Shown piece by piece: positions 48,494-57,610 of a stretch of 64,000 nucleotides of DNA. Both the position numbers and the translations under genes were made by a program. Each line of letters starts with the position of its first letter. Positions within the stretch are counted from its first letter, which is position 1. Source of the DNA: M3007 sp033764075 (lineage in GTDB: Bacteria; Bacteroidota; Bacteroidia; Chitinophagales; Saprospiraceae); NCBI GenBank assembly GCA_033764075.1, contig JANRJH010000020.1:62001-126000 (forward strand). The letters are read 5' to 3'. The notes below the pieces were generated by a model. That model made no database searches and was not told where the DNA came from. It saw nothing but the letters and a program-made list of their open reading frames with translations.

Positions 48494-50587
48494 ATGATCA
48501 AGCGCTTACTCCCTGCCTTTTTGGCCCTGCCACTGGCGCTGGCCGCCCAGCCCAAACTGGAACTGCAACCTTTTGCTTCCGGTTTCGAGCGTCCGGTGGA
48601 CATCGCCCACGCCGGCGACAACCGCCTGTTTATTGTTGAACAGGACGGGTTCATCTGGATACTGGATTCCCTCGGCAACCGCAGCCCCAAACCCTTCCTC
48701 GACATTGACGCGCGCGTGCGCTCCACCGGAAACGAACAGGGGCTGCTCGGGCTGGCTTTTCACCCCGACTACGCGCAGAACGGATACTTTTACGTCAATT
48801 ACACCCGTACCCCCGACGGAGACACCCGCGTGTCCCGCTTCACCCGAAGCGCCACCAACCCCGATTCCGCCGACGCCAACAGCGAGCTCATCCTGCTCGT
48901 AGTGGATCAGCCCGCCAACAACCACAACGGGGGCTGCCTGAAGTTCGGCCCCGACGGTTATCTCTACACCAGCCTGGGCGACGGCGGTGGCGCCAACGAC
49001 CCGCAAAACTTCGCGCAAAACAAAAAGTCGCTGCTCGGCAAAATGCTCCGCATCGATGTGAACGCCGGCCCGGACCCGTACCGCGTGCCCAACGACAACC
49101 CCTTTGTGAACGACACCACCTACCTGCCGGAAATCTGGTCGCTCGGCTGGCGAAACCCCTGGCGCTTCTCCTTCGACCGGCTTACCGGCGATATGTGGGT
49201 CGCCGACGTCGGTCAGGACACCCGCGAGGAGATCGATTTTGAGCCGGCCGGCGTCGGCGGACGCAATTACGGGTGGCGCTGCTACGAAGGCGCCCTGCCT
49301 TTCAACACCGCGGGCTGCCAGCCTGCCGCCAACTATACGTTTCCCGTTTTTGATTACGACAACGCCTCGCTGGGTTGCTCGGTGACCGGCGGATTCGTGT
49401 ACCGGGGCAGCCGGTTTCCGGAACTGAACGGGTTGTACCTGTTCGCCGATTTTTGCAGCGGCCGTTGGTGGGGCACCCGGTACGATGCTGCGGACAGCAC
49501 GTTCAACACGGTGTTGCTGGCCAACCTGACGGATTTTGAATACGCCGCCTTTGGCGAAGATGTGCGCGGCGAGCTGTATGTGGCCGAGCTATCCGGTGGA
49601 CGCATCCTGCGCATTGAAGATCGGTGTGCCGATTTTGCCGTCGACGGCGCCGTTTCGGGCAGCCCGGTGTGCCCGGGCGCGAACGGCGGGTCTATCGAAC
49701 TGAGTGCAACCGGCGGAAGCAATCCCATCCAATACCTTTGGGCCGACGGGGTTGCCGGTCCGGTTCGATCTGCCCTGCCCGCCGGCGTTTACGCCGTGAC
49801 CGCCACCGACGGCCAGGGTTGCTCGCGGGTGCTCTCCTTTGATCTGCCCGAAGGCGGCACACCGGATCCTGTACTGACCACCGACCGCCCCGTGGTGTGC
49901 CCGGACGAGACCGTGACGCTCACTGCCGCCAACCTGCAGCCGCCGGTGACCCTGCGCTGGGAAGTGAACGGGAGCCTGTTCAGCACCGTCGCCGTCAATG
50001 AAACGGTGTACACCCTGAGCAGCAACGTAGAGGGGACCTGGACGGTTTCGTTTTTCGACAGCGTTTGTCTGGAAACACGCACGGCCGAACTAACCATTGC
50101 GCGGGAGCCGGAGCTCACCCCCTTGATCGAAGGCGCCGGCGATTCGCTGGTGTACAACACCACGGATACAACGCTTGCCCTGCAATGGTATCGGAACAAT
50201 CAGATGATACCCGGTGCGACGCAGCCGTATCTGCTCCCTACGGCAGAGGGGGAATATTTTTTGGAGGTGACCACCGCCAACGGTTGTCGCTACGAATCCA
50301 ACCGGGTGATTTTGCAGATTTCGACGACCATGCCGGAATGGGTGACGGCCTACACCCTGTCGCCCAACCCCACCAGCGACCGGATGCGACTCTATCTTGC
50401 ACTGGACGCGCCCAAACGGTTGATGTTTACCCTTTCCGATCACCTGGGACGCGTGTACTTCTCGCAGTCCCGCCAGGGCAGCGTTTTCGATTTTCCGCTG
50501 GAACTCCAGGCCCTGCCCAGGGGTGCTTACACCCTGACGGTGCAGTCGGATGCGGGGCAGTGGAGCCGGTGGGTGATTAAAAATTAG
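48494..50587 (+). CDS. PQQ-type glucose/sorbosone dehydrogenase-like protein with T9SS sorting domain
   Basis: A 697-residue secreted protein. The signal peptide ends LALAAQ. Residues about 20-380 form the six-bladed propeller of soluble glucose dehydrogenase/Hedgehog-interacting type (LELQPFASGFERPVDIAHAG, LLGLAFHPDYAQNGYFYVNY, NHNGGCLKFGPDGYLYTSLGDGG, WSLGWRNPWRFSFD). Then come a SprB-like module (about 385-455), an Ig-like module and a T9SS type A sorting domain (about 615-697, LSPNPTSDRMRLYL). The family uses PQQ and calcium to oxidise aldose sugars. Enzymatic activity here is inferred. It is predicted at the cell surface or secreted. Confidence 0.9.
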   Translation: MIKRLLPAFLALPLALAAQPKLELQPFASGFERPVDIAHAGDNRLFIVEQDGFIWILDSLGNRSPKPFLDIDARVRSTGNEQGLLGLAFHPDYAQNGYFYVNYTRTPDGDTRVSRFTRSATNPDSADANSELILLVVDQPANNHNGGCLKFGPDGYLYTSLGDGGGANDPQNFAQNKKSLLGKMLRIDVNAGPDPYRVPNDNPFVNDTTYLPEIWSLGWRNPWRFSFDRLTGDMWVADVGQDTREEIDFEPAGVGGRNYGWRCYEGALPFNTAGCQPAANYTFPVFDYDNASLGCSVTGGFVYRGSRFPELNGLYLFADFCSGRWWGTRYDAADSTFNTVLLANLTDFEYAAFGEDVRGELYVAELSGGRILRIEDRCADFAVDGAVSGSPVCPGANGGSIELSATGGSNPIQYLWADGVAGPVRSALPAGVYAVTATDGQGCSRVLSFDLPEGGTPDPVLTTDRPVVCPDETVTLTAANLQPPVTLRWEVNGSLFSTVAVNETVYTLSSNVEGTWTVSFFDSVCLETRTAELTIAREPELTPLIEGAGDSLVYNTTDTTLALQWYRNNQMIPGATQPYLLPTAEGEYFLEVTTANGCRYESNRVILQISTTMPEWVTAYTLSPNPTSDRMRLYLALDAPKRLMFTLSDHLGRVYFSQSRQGSVFDFPLELQALPRGAYTLTVQSDAGQWSRWVIKN

Positions 50588-50876
50588 GAAAAAACGATTC
50601 GATGGCTTTGGGCTCGCAGCCATCGCCTTGGTATATCAACACCCGGAGTTACCGATCCGATGGCTCGCAGCCATCGGATCGGTTTGTTGACGCATTCCAT
50701 TTGTTCGAGGGCGGCACTTGGGCGGACTCCGGCGTTCACTTTGAGGCAGATTTTGCATAGCCGTTCATTTCACGTGCCTATTGGTTCATTTCACGGCGAT
50801 TGTCGGTGCTTTTTACCGCCATGTCTGCCACCTTTGAACCACAAAAACAACCCATCACCTTTAAAAAGGCTCGAAC
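50588..50876. repeat. Intergenic hairpins sharing a CGATGGC core
   Basis: Two hairpins are visible: GATGGCT...AGCCATC at 50601-50624, and CCGATCCGATGGCT with AGCCATCGGATCGG at 50652-50682 (14-bp perfect stem, 3-base loop). The second shares its arms with a hairpin at 58657-58687, on the other side of the exporter cluster. Nothing else is recognised here; a promoter for the next gene should lie between 50700 and 50870, but no clear TAnnTTTG was found. Confidence 0.8.
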
Positions 50877-51290
50877 ATGAAAAATCTGCTGAAGCAGCAA
50901 AGCATCCAAAAAATTCAAAAAACAGTCCTGCTTTTTGCGCTGTCGCTGATGATGGCATCCTCCCTGTTGGCCCAAAGCAGTATGGCCGACATGACAAGTG
51001 AAGAAAAGGCGCAGGCGATTACGGAAAAGCAAAACCAGGCGATCCATTTTTCCGACACTCAGGCACAACAGATGTACAACATTAATCTCAAGTACATCAA
51101 GGAAATGGAAAAAGCATATGCTGCAGGAGGCAGATCCATTTCAACCAGGAACAAACTCAAAAGCCTGGATGGGCAAAAGGACAATGAAGTAAAAAAGGTG
51201 CTTGACAACGAACAGTACAAAGTATATCAGGAGAAGAAAAAGGAAATAAGGGAACAGATGAAAGCACAGATGTCGGACAGCAAACACTAA
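50877..51290 (+). CDS. Small periplasmic helical protein, unknown family
   Basis: A 137-residue protein with a signal peptide (ending SSLLAQ, about residue 33) and a highly charged helical remainder (EEKAQAITEKQNQ, YKVYQEKKKEIREQMKAQ). Its size and pattern recall CpxP/Spy- or LTxxQ-type periplasmic helical proteins of Bacteroidota, but the LTxxQ motif itself is not clear. It is the first gene of a same-direction cluster leading into a metalloprotease and an ABC export system, 15 bases before the protease gene. A chaperone or stress-sensing role is only suggested by fold type. Confidence 0.7.
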   Translation: MKNLLKQQSIQKIQKTVLLFALSLMMASSLLAQSSMADMTSEEKAQAITEKQNQAIHFSDTQAQQMYNINLKYIKEMEKAYAAGGRSISTRNKLKSLDGQKDNEVKKVLDNEQYKVYQEKKKEIREQMKAQMSDSKH

Positions 51291-51305
51291 AAGCTCGCTA
51301 AAAAA

Positions 51306-52223
51306 ATGAATAAGATTTTTGCAATGGCAGGCTTTTCTGCAATACTCCTGCTCGTTGGCTCCTGTACCCAGGATGACCCGTCTGAACAGGAAGAATTCGT
51401 GTTTAGCTTGAAGCGCATCCCTGTAGTTGTACACGTCATTCACAATGGGGAGCCGGTCGGCACCGGGCCCAACATCAGCTACGCACAGGTGGTTTCGCAA
51501 ATAGCGGTGCTGAATGAAGATTTCAGAAGAAAGGCCGGCACGAACGGTTCCAACAATCAACCCGACGGTGTCGACTGTGAAATTGAATTTTATCTGGCTG
51601 AAACGGACCCGCAGGGCAATGTACTGGCCGAACCAGGTGTGCACCGTTACAACGGTGGCAGAGACTCATGGCCCAAGGGGGCTGTCCTGAACCCCATAGA
51701 CAACCTCATCAAGCCCGTTACCATATGGACGCCGGAGGCGTATTTCAACATTTGGACCGTCAACTTCGGTGGATTTTTGAGCAGGGATCTGTTGGGTTAC
51801 GCCCAGTTCCCTTCCAACTCTACCCTGCCAGGATTGAACGCCGACGGAGGCAGCGCCGAGACCGACGGCATCGTGATTGGCTACCAGTACTTTGGCAGCA
51901 GTGAAAAGGGAAACTTCCCGGAGCTCTTTGCGCCTTTTGACCTCGGCAGAACAACAACACACGAGGTCGGGCATTGGCTGGGCCTGCGGCATATTTGGGG
52001 CGATGGCGACTGTTTTGTTGACGATTACTGCCAAGACACCCCGACGGCAGCAGCGCCCAACTTCGGCTGCAGTGCCAATGTGTCTTGCAGTTCAGCCGAT
52101 ATGATCGAAAACTACATGGACTATACCGACGACGGGTGCATGAATGTTTTCACCTATGACCAGAAAGTAAGAATGCACACGGTACTGCAAAACTCGCCGA
52201 GAAGGAAAGAATTGGTTGATTAA
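51306..52223 (+). CDS. M43-family zinc metalloprotease lipoprotein
   Basis: A 305-residue lipoprotein (lipobox LVGSC, Cys20). The zinc-binding motif HEVGHWLGLRH (His219, Glu220, His223, His229) and the Met-turn in NYMDYTDD mark the pappalysin-like (M43) metzincin family. Many Bacteroidota homologues are larger T9SS-secreted enzymes; this one is short and lipid-anchored, with no sorting domain. Its place directly before tolC-like and exporter genes (27-base gap) suggests it may act on an exported peptide or on envelope proteins; this is inference. Confidence 0.92.
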   Translation: MNKIFAMAGFSAILLLVGSCTQDDPSEQEEFVFSLKRIPVVVHVIHNGEPVGTGPNISYAQVVSQIAVLNEDFRRKAGTNGSNNQPDGVDCEIEFYLAETDPQGNVLAEPGVHRYNGGRDSWPKGAVLNPIDNLIKPVTIWTPEAYFNIWTVNFGGFLSRDLLGYAQFPSNSTLPGLNADGGSAETDGIVIGYQYFGSSEKGNFPELFAPFDLGRTTTHEVGHWLGLRHIWGDGDCFVDDYCQDTPTAAAPNFGCSANVSCSSADMIENYMDYTDDGCMNVFTYDQKVRMHTVLQNSPRRKELVD

Positions 52224-52250
52224 TTTGCACAAACAAAAAGAACCTGAACA

Positions 52251-53558
52251 ATGAAAAACTGGTTGATGCCGCTCCTTGCACTGTTTGCCCTGCCTGCCGC
52301 GGCACAAATACAGTTCAACTCCATTCAGGAGGTACTGAACTATGCAGATGCGAATGCAGTAGCCATTCAAAGCGCTGTAATTGGTGAGCAAATCGCACTT
52401 GAGCAAAAAAAAGAAGCCGGATCATACCTGCTGCCTACGTTGAATTCTACACTGGGCTACAACGACAACATCACCCTCCAGCCTACCCTGATCCCGGCCG
52501 AGACATTCAACCCTAATGCGCCGGAAGGAACATTTGAAGAACTTGTATTCGGTACCAAGTACATCTATTCTGCGGGAATGCAGGTACAGTGGGATGTGCT
52601 TAATTTTCAGAAAATATTTACGAAACAAACGGCCAGTCTGGCAACGGAGGAAAGCCGGCTGAACACGGAGGTAAGCCGGTACAATACCTACAACAGCCTT
52701 GCTTCTACCTATTACTCCATCCTGCTCACACAAGCGTCCATTGGCATCTATGAAAAAAATGTCGAGGTCTCGGCATCCATTCTGGACCTTGCCAGGACGA
52801 AATATGACGATGGGCTGATCAGCGAGCCCGAGATCAACCTGGCCGAGATCAAACACCTCAACAACCAGCGCATGCTGATGCAGGCAAATGATAACCTAAG
52901 GCAGTTTTACATTCAACTGCAAAGTCAGCTGAATACGAGGGACACGATTAATATCCTGGACGCCCCTGAGTCGTTCGTTACGGCCAGTACAACCATCGAG
53001 ACTACGCACCCTGAAGTGCTTTTGCAGGAAACGGAAGCCCGGAAACAAGAATCGACGTTGAAGCAAAACAAGGCGATGCGCATCCCCTCCCTCAGCCTTG
53101 TGTATCAATACAATCAGAGTTTGGCCACAAACGACTTTTGGGGTTTCTCAGATGCCATCGATCTTACACAGCAATATTTCGGAGCAAAGGTCACACTGCC
53201 GCTCATCAACACCTCAACCCGCTACAAGGTGAGGAGAACAAAGGAAGAACTGGCGCTGCAACAGCTCCAGCTCGAAAGCACCAGACTGGCAAAGCAAAAA
53301 GAAGATGAGCTGCTGCAGGTACAGCTCAAGCAGGCAAACGATCAACTGAACAAGCAAAAACGGATCCTTGCCCTGCAAGAGAAAAACGATGTGCATGCAG
53401 AAAACAAATACAAAAGTGGCATCATTAGCCTGGAACAACGTCTGGATCAGTACGACGATCTCCTGGCCGCACAAGATACTTATCTGCAGAGCCTGGCATC
53501 GTTTACCCTCTCACAGTACAAGCTCTTCATCCGGCAACTTGATTTCCAACCCAACTAA
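52251..53558 (+). CDS. TolC-family outer-membrane efflux protein
   Basis: A 435-residue protein with a signal peptide (ending LPAAAQ) and two long coiled-coil hairpin regions separated by strand segments, as in TolC/OprM proteins (SLATEESRLNTEVSRYNTYN, STYYSILLTQASI; DDGLISEPEINLAEIKHLNN; KYKSGIISLEQRLDQYDDLL). It would form the trimeric outer-membrane exit duct for the adaptor and ABC transporter encoded next. The adaptor gene starts 14 bases after its stop. Confidence 0.92.
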   Translation: MKNWLMPLLALFALPAAAQIQFNSIQEVLNYADANAVAIQSAVIGEQIALEQKKEAGSYLLPTLNSTLGYNDNITLQPTLIPAETFNPNAPEGTFEELVFGTKYIYSAGMQVQWDVLNFQKIFTKQTASLATEESRLNTEVSRYNTYNSLASTYYSILLTQASIGIYEKNVEVSASILDLARTKYDDGLISEPEINLAEIKHLNNQRMLMQANDNLRQFYIQLQSQLNTRDTINILDAPESFVTASTTIETTHPEVLLQETEARKQESTLKQNKAMRIPSLSLVYQYNQSLATNDFWGFSDAIDLTQQYFGAKVTLPLINTSTRYKVRRTKEELALQQLQLESTRLAKQKEDELLQVQLKQANDQLNKQKRILALQEKNDVHAENKYKSGIISLEQRLDQYDDLLAAQDTYLQSLASFTLSQYKLFIRQLDFQPN

Positions 53559-53572
53559 AAGACACCACTAAA

Positions 53573-54664
53573 ATGAAGAACCCAAGCAAACATTCGCTCT
53601 GGTACGCAGCGACACTTGCCATCGTGTTCGCGGCCTGCAACCGGCAGGAAACAACAGTTCCCGAACGGAAAAATATCGAGGATGCCATTTTTGCCAGTGG
53701 TCATATTGAGCAGGAAAACAATTACACCATTTCTGCCGAGGTGGAAGGCATCTTGTTAAACCTTCCGGTCAAGGAGGGCGACACCGTCGACCGGAACGAC
53801 CTGATCGCCGTCGTCGAGTACGACGTGCAAAACAATCAATTGCAGGATGCACAGGTGGTCTATGAAGATGCGGTAAAAAATGCTTCTCCAAACTCGCCAC
53901 AATTGCTCAACCTGCGCACACAAATTGAACAGGCAGAAAAGCAACTGGCATTTGACAAGGAGAATTACCTGCGGTATAAGGATTTACTGGAAAAGAAATC
54001 TGTATCGCAACTTGACTTTGAAAAAACCGAACTGCAATACAAGGCCGCCCAGAGCAACCTCATTTCCCTGCAAAAAAGCTACGACGAGGCCCTGAACGGA
54101 TTGAACCTGAACGTGCAGCGCACGGCTGTGCAGGTCAACACCCAAAAGACGCTGCTCAAGGACTACAAGCTCTTCACAGAAACAGGCGGTACCGTCATAA
54201 ACGTGTTCAAAAAACAAGGGGAATTGTTGCGCCGGGGGGAAGCCATTGCTACGATTGGCAGCGGTGCATACATCATCAAGCTGTTTGTTTCGGAAGAAGA
54301 CATAACCAAGGTCGACATCGGCCAGGCTGTAGCCGTAAACATCAATACCTATCCCAAAAACACGTTCTGGGCCAAAGTGACCAAAATCTTGCCGGGCTTC
54401 GATGAAAACGAGCAGTCCTATATCGTGGAGGCCCAGTTTGATCAGTTGCCGGAAAAAATGTTCTCCGGCACGCAACTGCAAGCCAACATCAAAAACGGCA
54501 GCCGGGAGAACGTACTGGTGATCCCGACAGCCTACGTGATCAGGGGAAACCGCGTCTTGCTGGAAAACGGTGAGGAAAAGCAAATCACCATCGGCAGCAA
54601 GAACAGCGCATGGACCGAGGTGGTGTCCGGTATCACCGAAAAAGACGTTATCGTAAAACCATAA
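53573..54664 (+). CDS. HlyD/MacA-family periplasmic adaptor lipoprotein
   Basis: A 363-residue protein with a lipobox (VFAAC, Cys22). It has a lipoyl-like half (ISAEVEGILLNLPVKEGDTV), a coiled-coil hairpin (about 90-190, QLLNLRTQIEQAEKQLAFDK), the second lipoyl half (TETGGTVINVFKKQGELLRRGE) and beta-barrel domains (VNINTYPKNTFWAKVTKILP, VLVIPTAYVIRGNRV). This is the layout of MacA-type adaptors bridging an ABC pump and TolC. It is 10 bases from the permease gene. Confidence 0.92.
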   Translation: MKNPSKHSLWYAATLAIVFAACNRQETTVPERKNIEDAIFASGHIEQENNYTISAEVEGILLNLPVKEGDTVDRNDLIAVVEYDVQNNQLQDAQVVYEDAVKNASPNSPQLLNLRTQIEQAEKQLAFDKENYLRYKDLLEKKSVSQLDFEKTELQYKAAQSNLISLQKSYDEALNGLNLNVQRTAVQVNTQKTLLKDYKLFTETGGTVINVFKKQGELLRRGEAIATIGSGAYIIKLFVSEEDITKVDIGQAVAVNINTYPKNTFWAKVTKILPGFDENEQSYIVEAQFDQLPEKMFSGTQLQANIKNGSRENVLVIPTAYVIRGNRVLLENGEEKQITIGSKNSAWTEVVSGITEKDVIVKP

Positions 54665-54674
54665 AACCGGCGCC

Positions 54675-55916
54675 ATGAACACCAACCAAAAAATTGCCAG
54701 CACCATGTTGGTCACCCGACTCAGGCAGTTGCTGGTGGCCGTCCTCAGCGTGACCTTCGGCATCTCCATGTACATATTTATGAACAGTTTCATGGCGGGG
54801 GTCAACAACGAACAGACGGAGATCACGTTCACCAGCATGTCGCACATCAAGGTATACAACGATCTCCCGTTCGACGTGACACCCATCCTGCCCAACCCGG
54901 AAGATGGTGATGGTACGGTCCTGATGATCAATAACGCGCGCAACATCGCCTACACGGAAGGGATAAAAAATGCCGACGCCATCAAAGATGCCATCGCTGA
55001 GCTGCCGGAAGTCACCGCCGTAACCAGCCAGCTCAACCAGAACGTCTTCATCCGAAACGGCGTTTCCAAAACCAGCGCCAACCTGTCGGGCATCGAGACG
55101 CTCGATGAACACCAGCTGTTTGGCACCGCCGATTACCTGACCGAGGGTGATCTGTACGAACTGGACAGGCGCGCCAACGGCATCATCCTCGGCGCCGGGC
55201 TGGCGCGCCGGATAGGCGTCGGCATGGGTGACAATGTATCGGTCAGCACCTCCGACGGCATTTCCAAAACCTTCAAGGTGATTGGGCAATTGGAAACAGG
55301 CGCCGCCGCCACAGATAAAACCAAGGCACTGGTGTCCATCCAAACAGCACGGCAGCTTTTCTCAAAAAACAAAAGCTACGCGACAGATGTCATGGTCAAC
55401 ATCAAAAATTACAACGACGCGCCGCAGGTCGCCAAAAGTATAGCCACGCTGACTGATTACAAGGTGGAGCCCTGGCAGGAGGGCAACAGCCAGCTCGATT
55501 CGGCCAATATTCTGCGGGACATACTCGCCCTCGCCGTTTCGCTCACCATCCTGATCGTGGCCGGATTCGGCATCTACAACATCATGAACATGACGGTGAA
55601 CGAAAAGATCAAGGAAATCGCCATCCTCAAGGCCATGGGCTTCAGCGGTAGCGATGTGATCGAGATTTTCCTGACGCAATCTGTCGTGATTGGGCTTATC
55701 GGCGGGCTAACAGGGCTGGTATTGGGAAATATCGTTTCCAGGGTGGTCGACAATACGCCATTTGAAATCGGCATCATGGAAACCCTGCCGGTGGAGTTCA
55801 GAACCTATGACTACGTCATGGCCTTCGTCTTTGGTGTCATCATCACCTTCCTGGCAGGATACCTGCCGGCCAAAAAAGCTTCAAAACTCGACCCTGTGGA
55901 TATTTTAAGAGGGTAA
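54675..55916 (+). CDS. MacB/FtsX-type ABC transporter permease
   Basis: A 413-residue permease with one N-terminal membrane helix (about 12-40), a large periplasmic MacB_PCD domain (about 41-280) and three C-terminal helices (about 285-310, 335-365, 375-400). Between the last two is the FtsX motif region NMTVNEKIKEIAILKAMGFSG. The end, AGYLPAKKASKLDPVDILRG, is the classical family signature. The ATPase is a separate gene, as in LolCDE-like systems, rather than fused as in MacB. The substrate is not deducible; the adaptor and TolC genes point to export out of the cell. Confidence 0.92.
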   Translation: MNTNQKIASTMLVTRLRQLLVAVLSVTFGISMYIFMNSFMAGVNNEQTEITFTSMSHIKVYNDLPFDVTPILPNPEDGDGTVLMINNARNIAYTEGIKNADAIKDAIAELPEVTAVTSQLNQNVFIRNGVSKTSANLSGIETLDEHQLFGTADYLTEGDLYELDRRANGIILGAGLARRIGVGMGDNVSVSTSDGISKTFKVIGQLETGAAATDKTKALVSIQTARQLFSKNKSYATDVMVNIKNYNDAPQVAKSIATLTDYKVEPWQEGNSQLDSANILRDILALAVSLTILIVAGFGIYNIMNMTVNEKIKEIAILKAMGFSGSDVIEIFLTQSVVIGLIGGLTGLVLGNIVSRVVDNTPFEIGIMETLPVEFRTYDYVMAFVFGVIITFLAGYLPAKKASKLDPVDILRG

Positions 55917-55928
55917 AACAGAAACATC

Positions 55929-56597
55929 ATGACAGCACTCTCCGTCGATCATATCAACAAGTATTTTCACGAACCTGTGTCGTTTCACGTGCTGAAAGAC
56001 ATCACCTTTGACATCAACAGGGGCGAGTTTGTGGCCATCATAGGAAAATCCGGTTCGGGAAAGTCAACCCTGCTCTATCTGTTGTCCACCATGGACACCG
56101 ATTACCAGGGCACCATCCACATCAACGGCACGCAGGTAACCGGTCAAAAACAAAATAAACTGGCCGGCTTTCGCAACGAGCACATTGGTTTTGTGTTCCA
56201 GTTTCACTTCCTGTTGCCCGAGTTTTCGGTACTGGACAATGTCATGCTGCCGGCTTTGAAGCTGAAGAAAAAGAGCAAAGAAGAAATCGAACACAAAGCC
56301 ATGGAACTGCTGGGCATGCTCGATATCAAAGGGCAAGAGTACAAAAGAGCGGACCGGATTTCAGGCGGCCAACAGCAGCGTGTGGCCATCGCCCGGGCGC
56401 TGATCAACGATCCCGCCATCATCATGGGCGACGAGCCGACCGGCAACCTGGATACCAAAAACACTAAAACCGTTTTTGATATCTTTCGCCAACTGGCCAA
56501 GGAACGTGGTCAAACCATCATTGCCGTGACCCACGACGACGAGTTTGCCGCCAACTGCGACCGCATCATTGAATTGTCGGATGGCGTGCTGGTGTAG
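55929..56597 (+). CDS. ABC transporter ATP-binding protein (LolD/MacB type)
   Basis: A 222-residue ATPase with Walker A GKSGSGKST (39-47), the Q-loop in FVFQFHFLLPEFSVLDNVMLP, signature ISGGQQQRVAIARAL (about 143-157), Walker B IIMGDEPTGNLD and the H-loop VTHDDEF. The family energises lipoprotein release or macrolide/peptide export through a mechanotransmission permease. It follows the permease by 12 bases and is followed after 41 bases by the histidine-kinase gene. Confidence 0.95.
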   Translation: MTALSVDHINKYFHEPVSFHVLKDITFDINRGEFVAIIGKSGSGKSTLLYLLSTMDTDYQGTIHINGTQVTGQKQNKLAGFRNEHIGFVFQFHFLLPEFSVLDNVMLPALKLKKKSKEEIEHKAMELLGMLDIKGQEYKRADRISGGQQQRVAIARALINDPAIIMGDEPTGNLDTKNTKTVFDIFRQLAKERGQTIIAVTHDDEFAANCDRIIELSDGVLV

Positions 56598-56638
56598 CAG
56601 CGCCAACAAGCGGCACAACGGCATCAAAAGCAGCACTA

Positions 56639-57607
56639 GTGAAACTTAAAATAGAAACCATACTCCCCATCGCGCTATCCCTGATTTTGCCCGGATTCAG
56701 CCTGTACTCCAATGCCCATATACCTGCTGTTTCTGGCGTAGGGACGTACAGTGTCTGGACGATATCTGCTGTCTTCATGTACATGCTGTGGCACCTGCTT
56801 TGGCACATGTGGGAGATCAGGTCGCGGTATAAAATTCTTTGGATTGCGTTAGTGATATTGGTGTTCAGTGCTGTTTTAGCGATGGTTATAAAACTGATCA
56901 ATCCACAACGAGAAGTAGAGATAACCGGGTATTTGCCTTTGCGGGTCTTATTGGGGGCAAGCATATTCATGCTGATCCAATATGCTTTGAAAGCGGAGAA
57001 GCACTTTGCCCACTTGCGCCTGGAAAAAGAGCAACTGAAAACCGAAAACTACAAGGCGCAATTGAGGGCTTTACGCGCACAAATCGACCCGCATTTTTTG
57101 TTCAACTCCCTCAATACCCTGCGCTCCATGGTGCGGCAGCAGCATGCCAACGCCGAAAAGTTCATCATCAGCCTGTCAGACTTTTACCGGCAAACATTGC
57201 AACACAATGAAAATATTACCCTCCGCCTTTCAGAAGAGTTGGATGTGCTGCAGTCCTACCTTTTTTTAATGAAAAGTAGACATGAAGAAGCGGTGTCCGT
57301 CCACATTCAGGTTGATGAATCCCTGCTTCCATTTCACCTGCCCGCAATGGCCCTGCAGGTCGTGGTGGAAAACTGCTTCAAGCACAACAGCATGACCTCC
57401 AAAAAACCGTTGTGCATCAACATCACCAATACGGATGACTACTGCATTCAAGTGCGCAACAACATCCAGCCCAAAATCGGAGAACAGGACTCCTCAGGCT
57501 TGGGATTGGAGCTGCTGCGCAAGCGATACGGGCTGATGAATATTCCCAATGGGCTCCAGGTCGAAGAAACGTCCGACTTTTTCAGCGTCAAATTAAAACT
57601 GGTTTAA
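56639..57607 (+). CDS. LytS-type sensor histidine kinase (His_kinase family)
   Basis: A 322-residue membrane kinase starting at GTG 56639 (the first codons give the basic MKLKIE end before the first helix). It has about four membrane helices (residues 7-24, 36-58, 66-86, 99-118), a short linker and a His_kinase domain with the phosphoacceptor His152 in QIDPHFLFNSLNTLR. The ATP-binding region has VVENCFKHN and SGLGLELLRKRY. It lacks any large periplasmic sensor. The response-regulator gene starts 3 bases after its stop, so they form a two-component pair. Confidence 0.9.
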   Translation: MKLKIETILPIALSLILPGFSLYSNAHIPAVSGVGTYSVWTISAVFMYMLWHLLWHMWEIRSRYKILWIALVILVFSAVLAMVIKLINPQREVEITGYLPLRVLLGASIFMLIQYALKAEKHFAHLRLEKEQLKTENYKAQLRALRAQIDPHFLFNSLNTLRSMVRQQHANAEKFIISLSDFYRQTLQHNENITLRLSEELDVLQSYLFLMKSRHEEAVSVHIQVDESLLPFHLPAMALQVVVENCFKHNSMTSKKPLCINITNTDDYCIQVRNNIQPKIGEQDSSGLGLELLRKRYGLMNIPNGLQVEETSDFFSVKLKLV

Positions 57608-57610
57608 CCC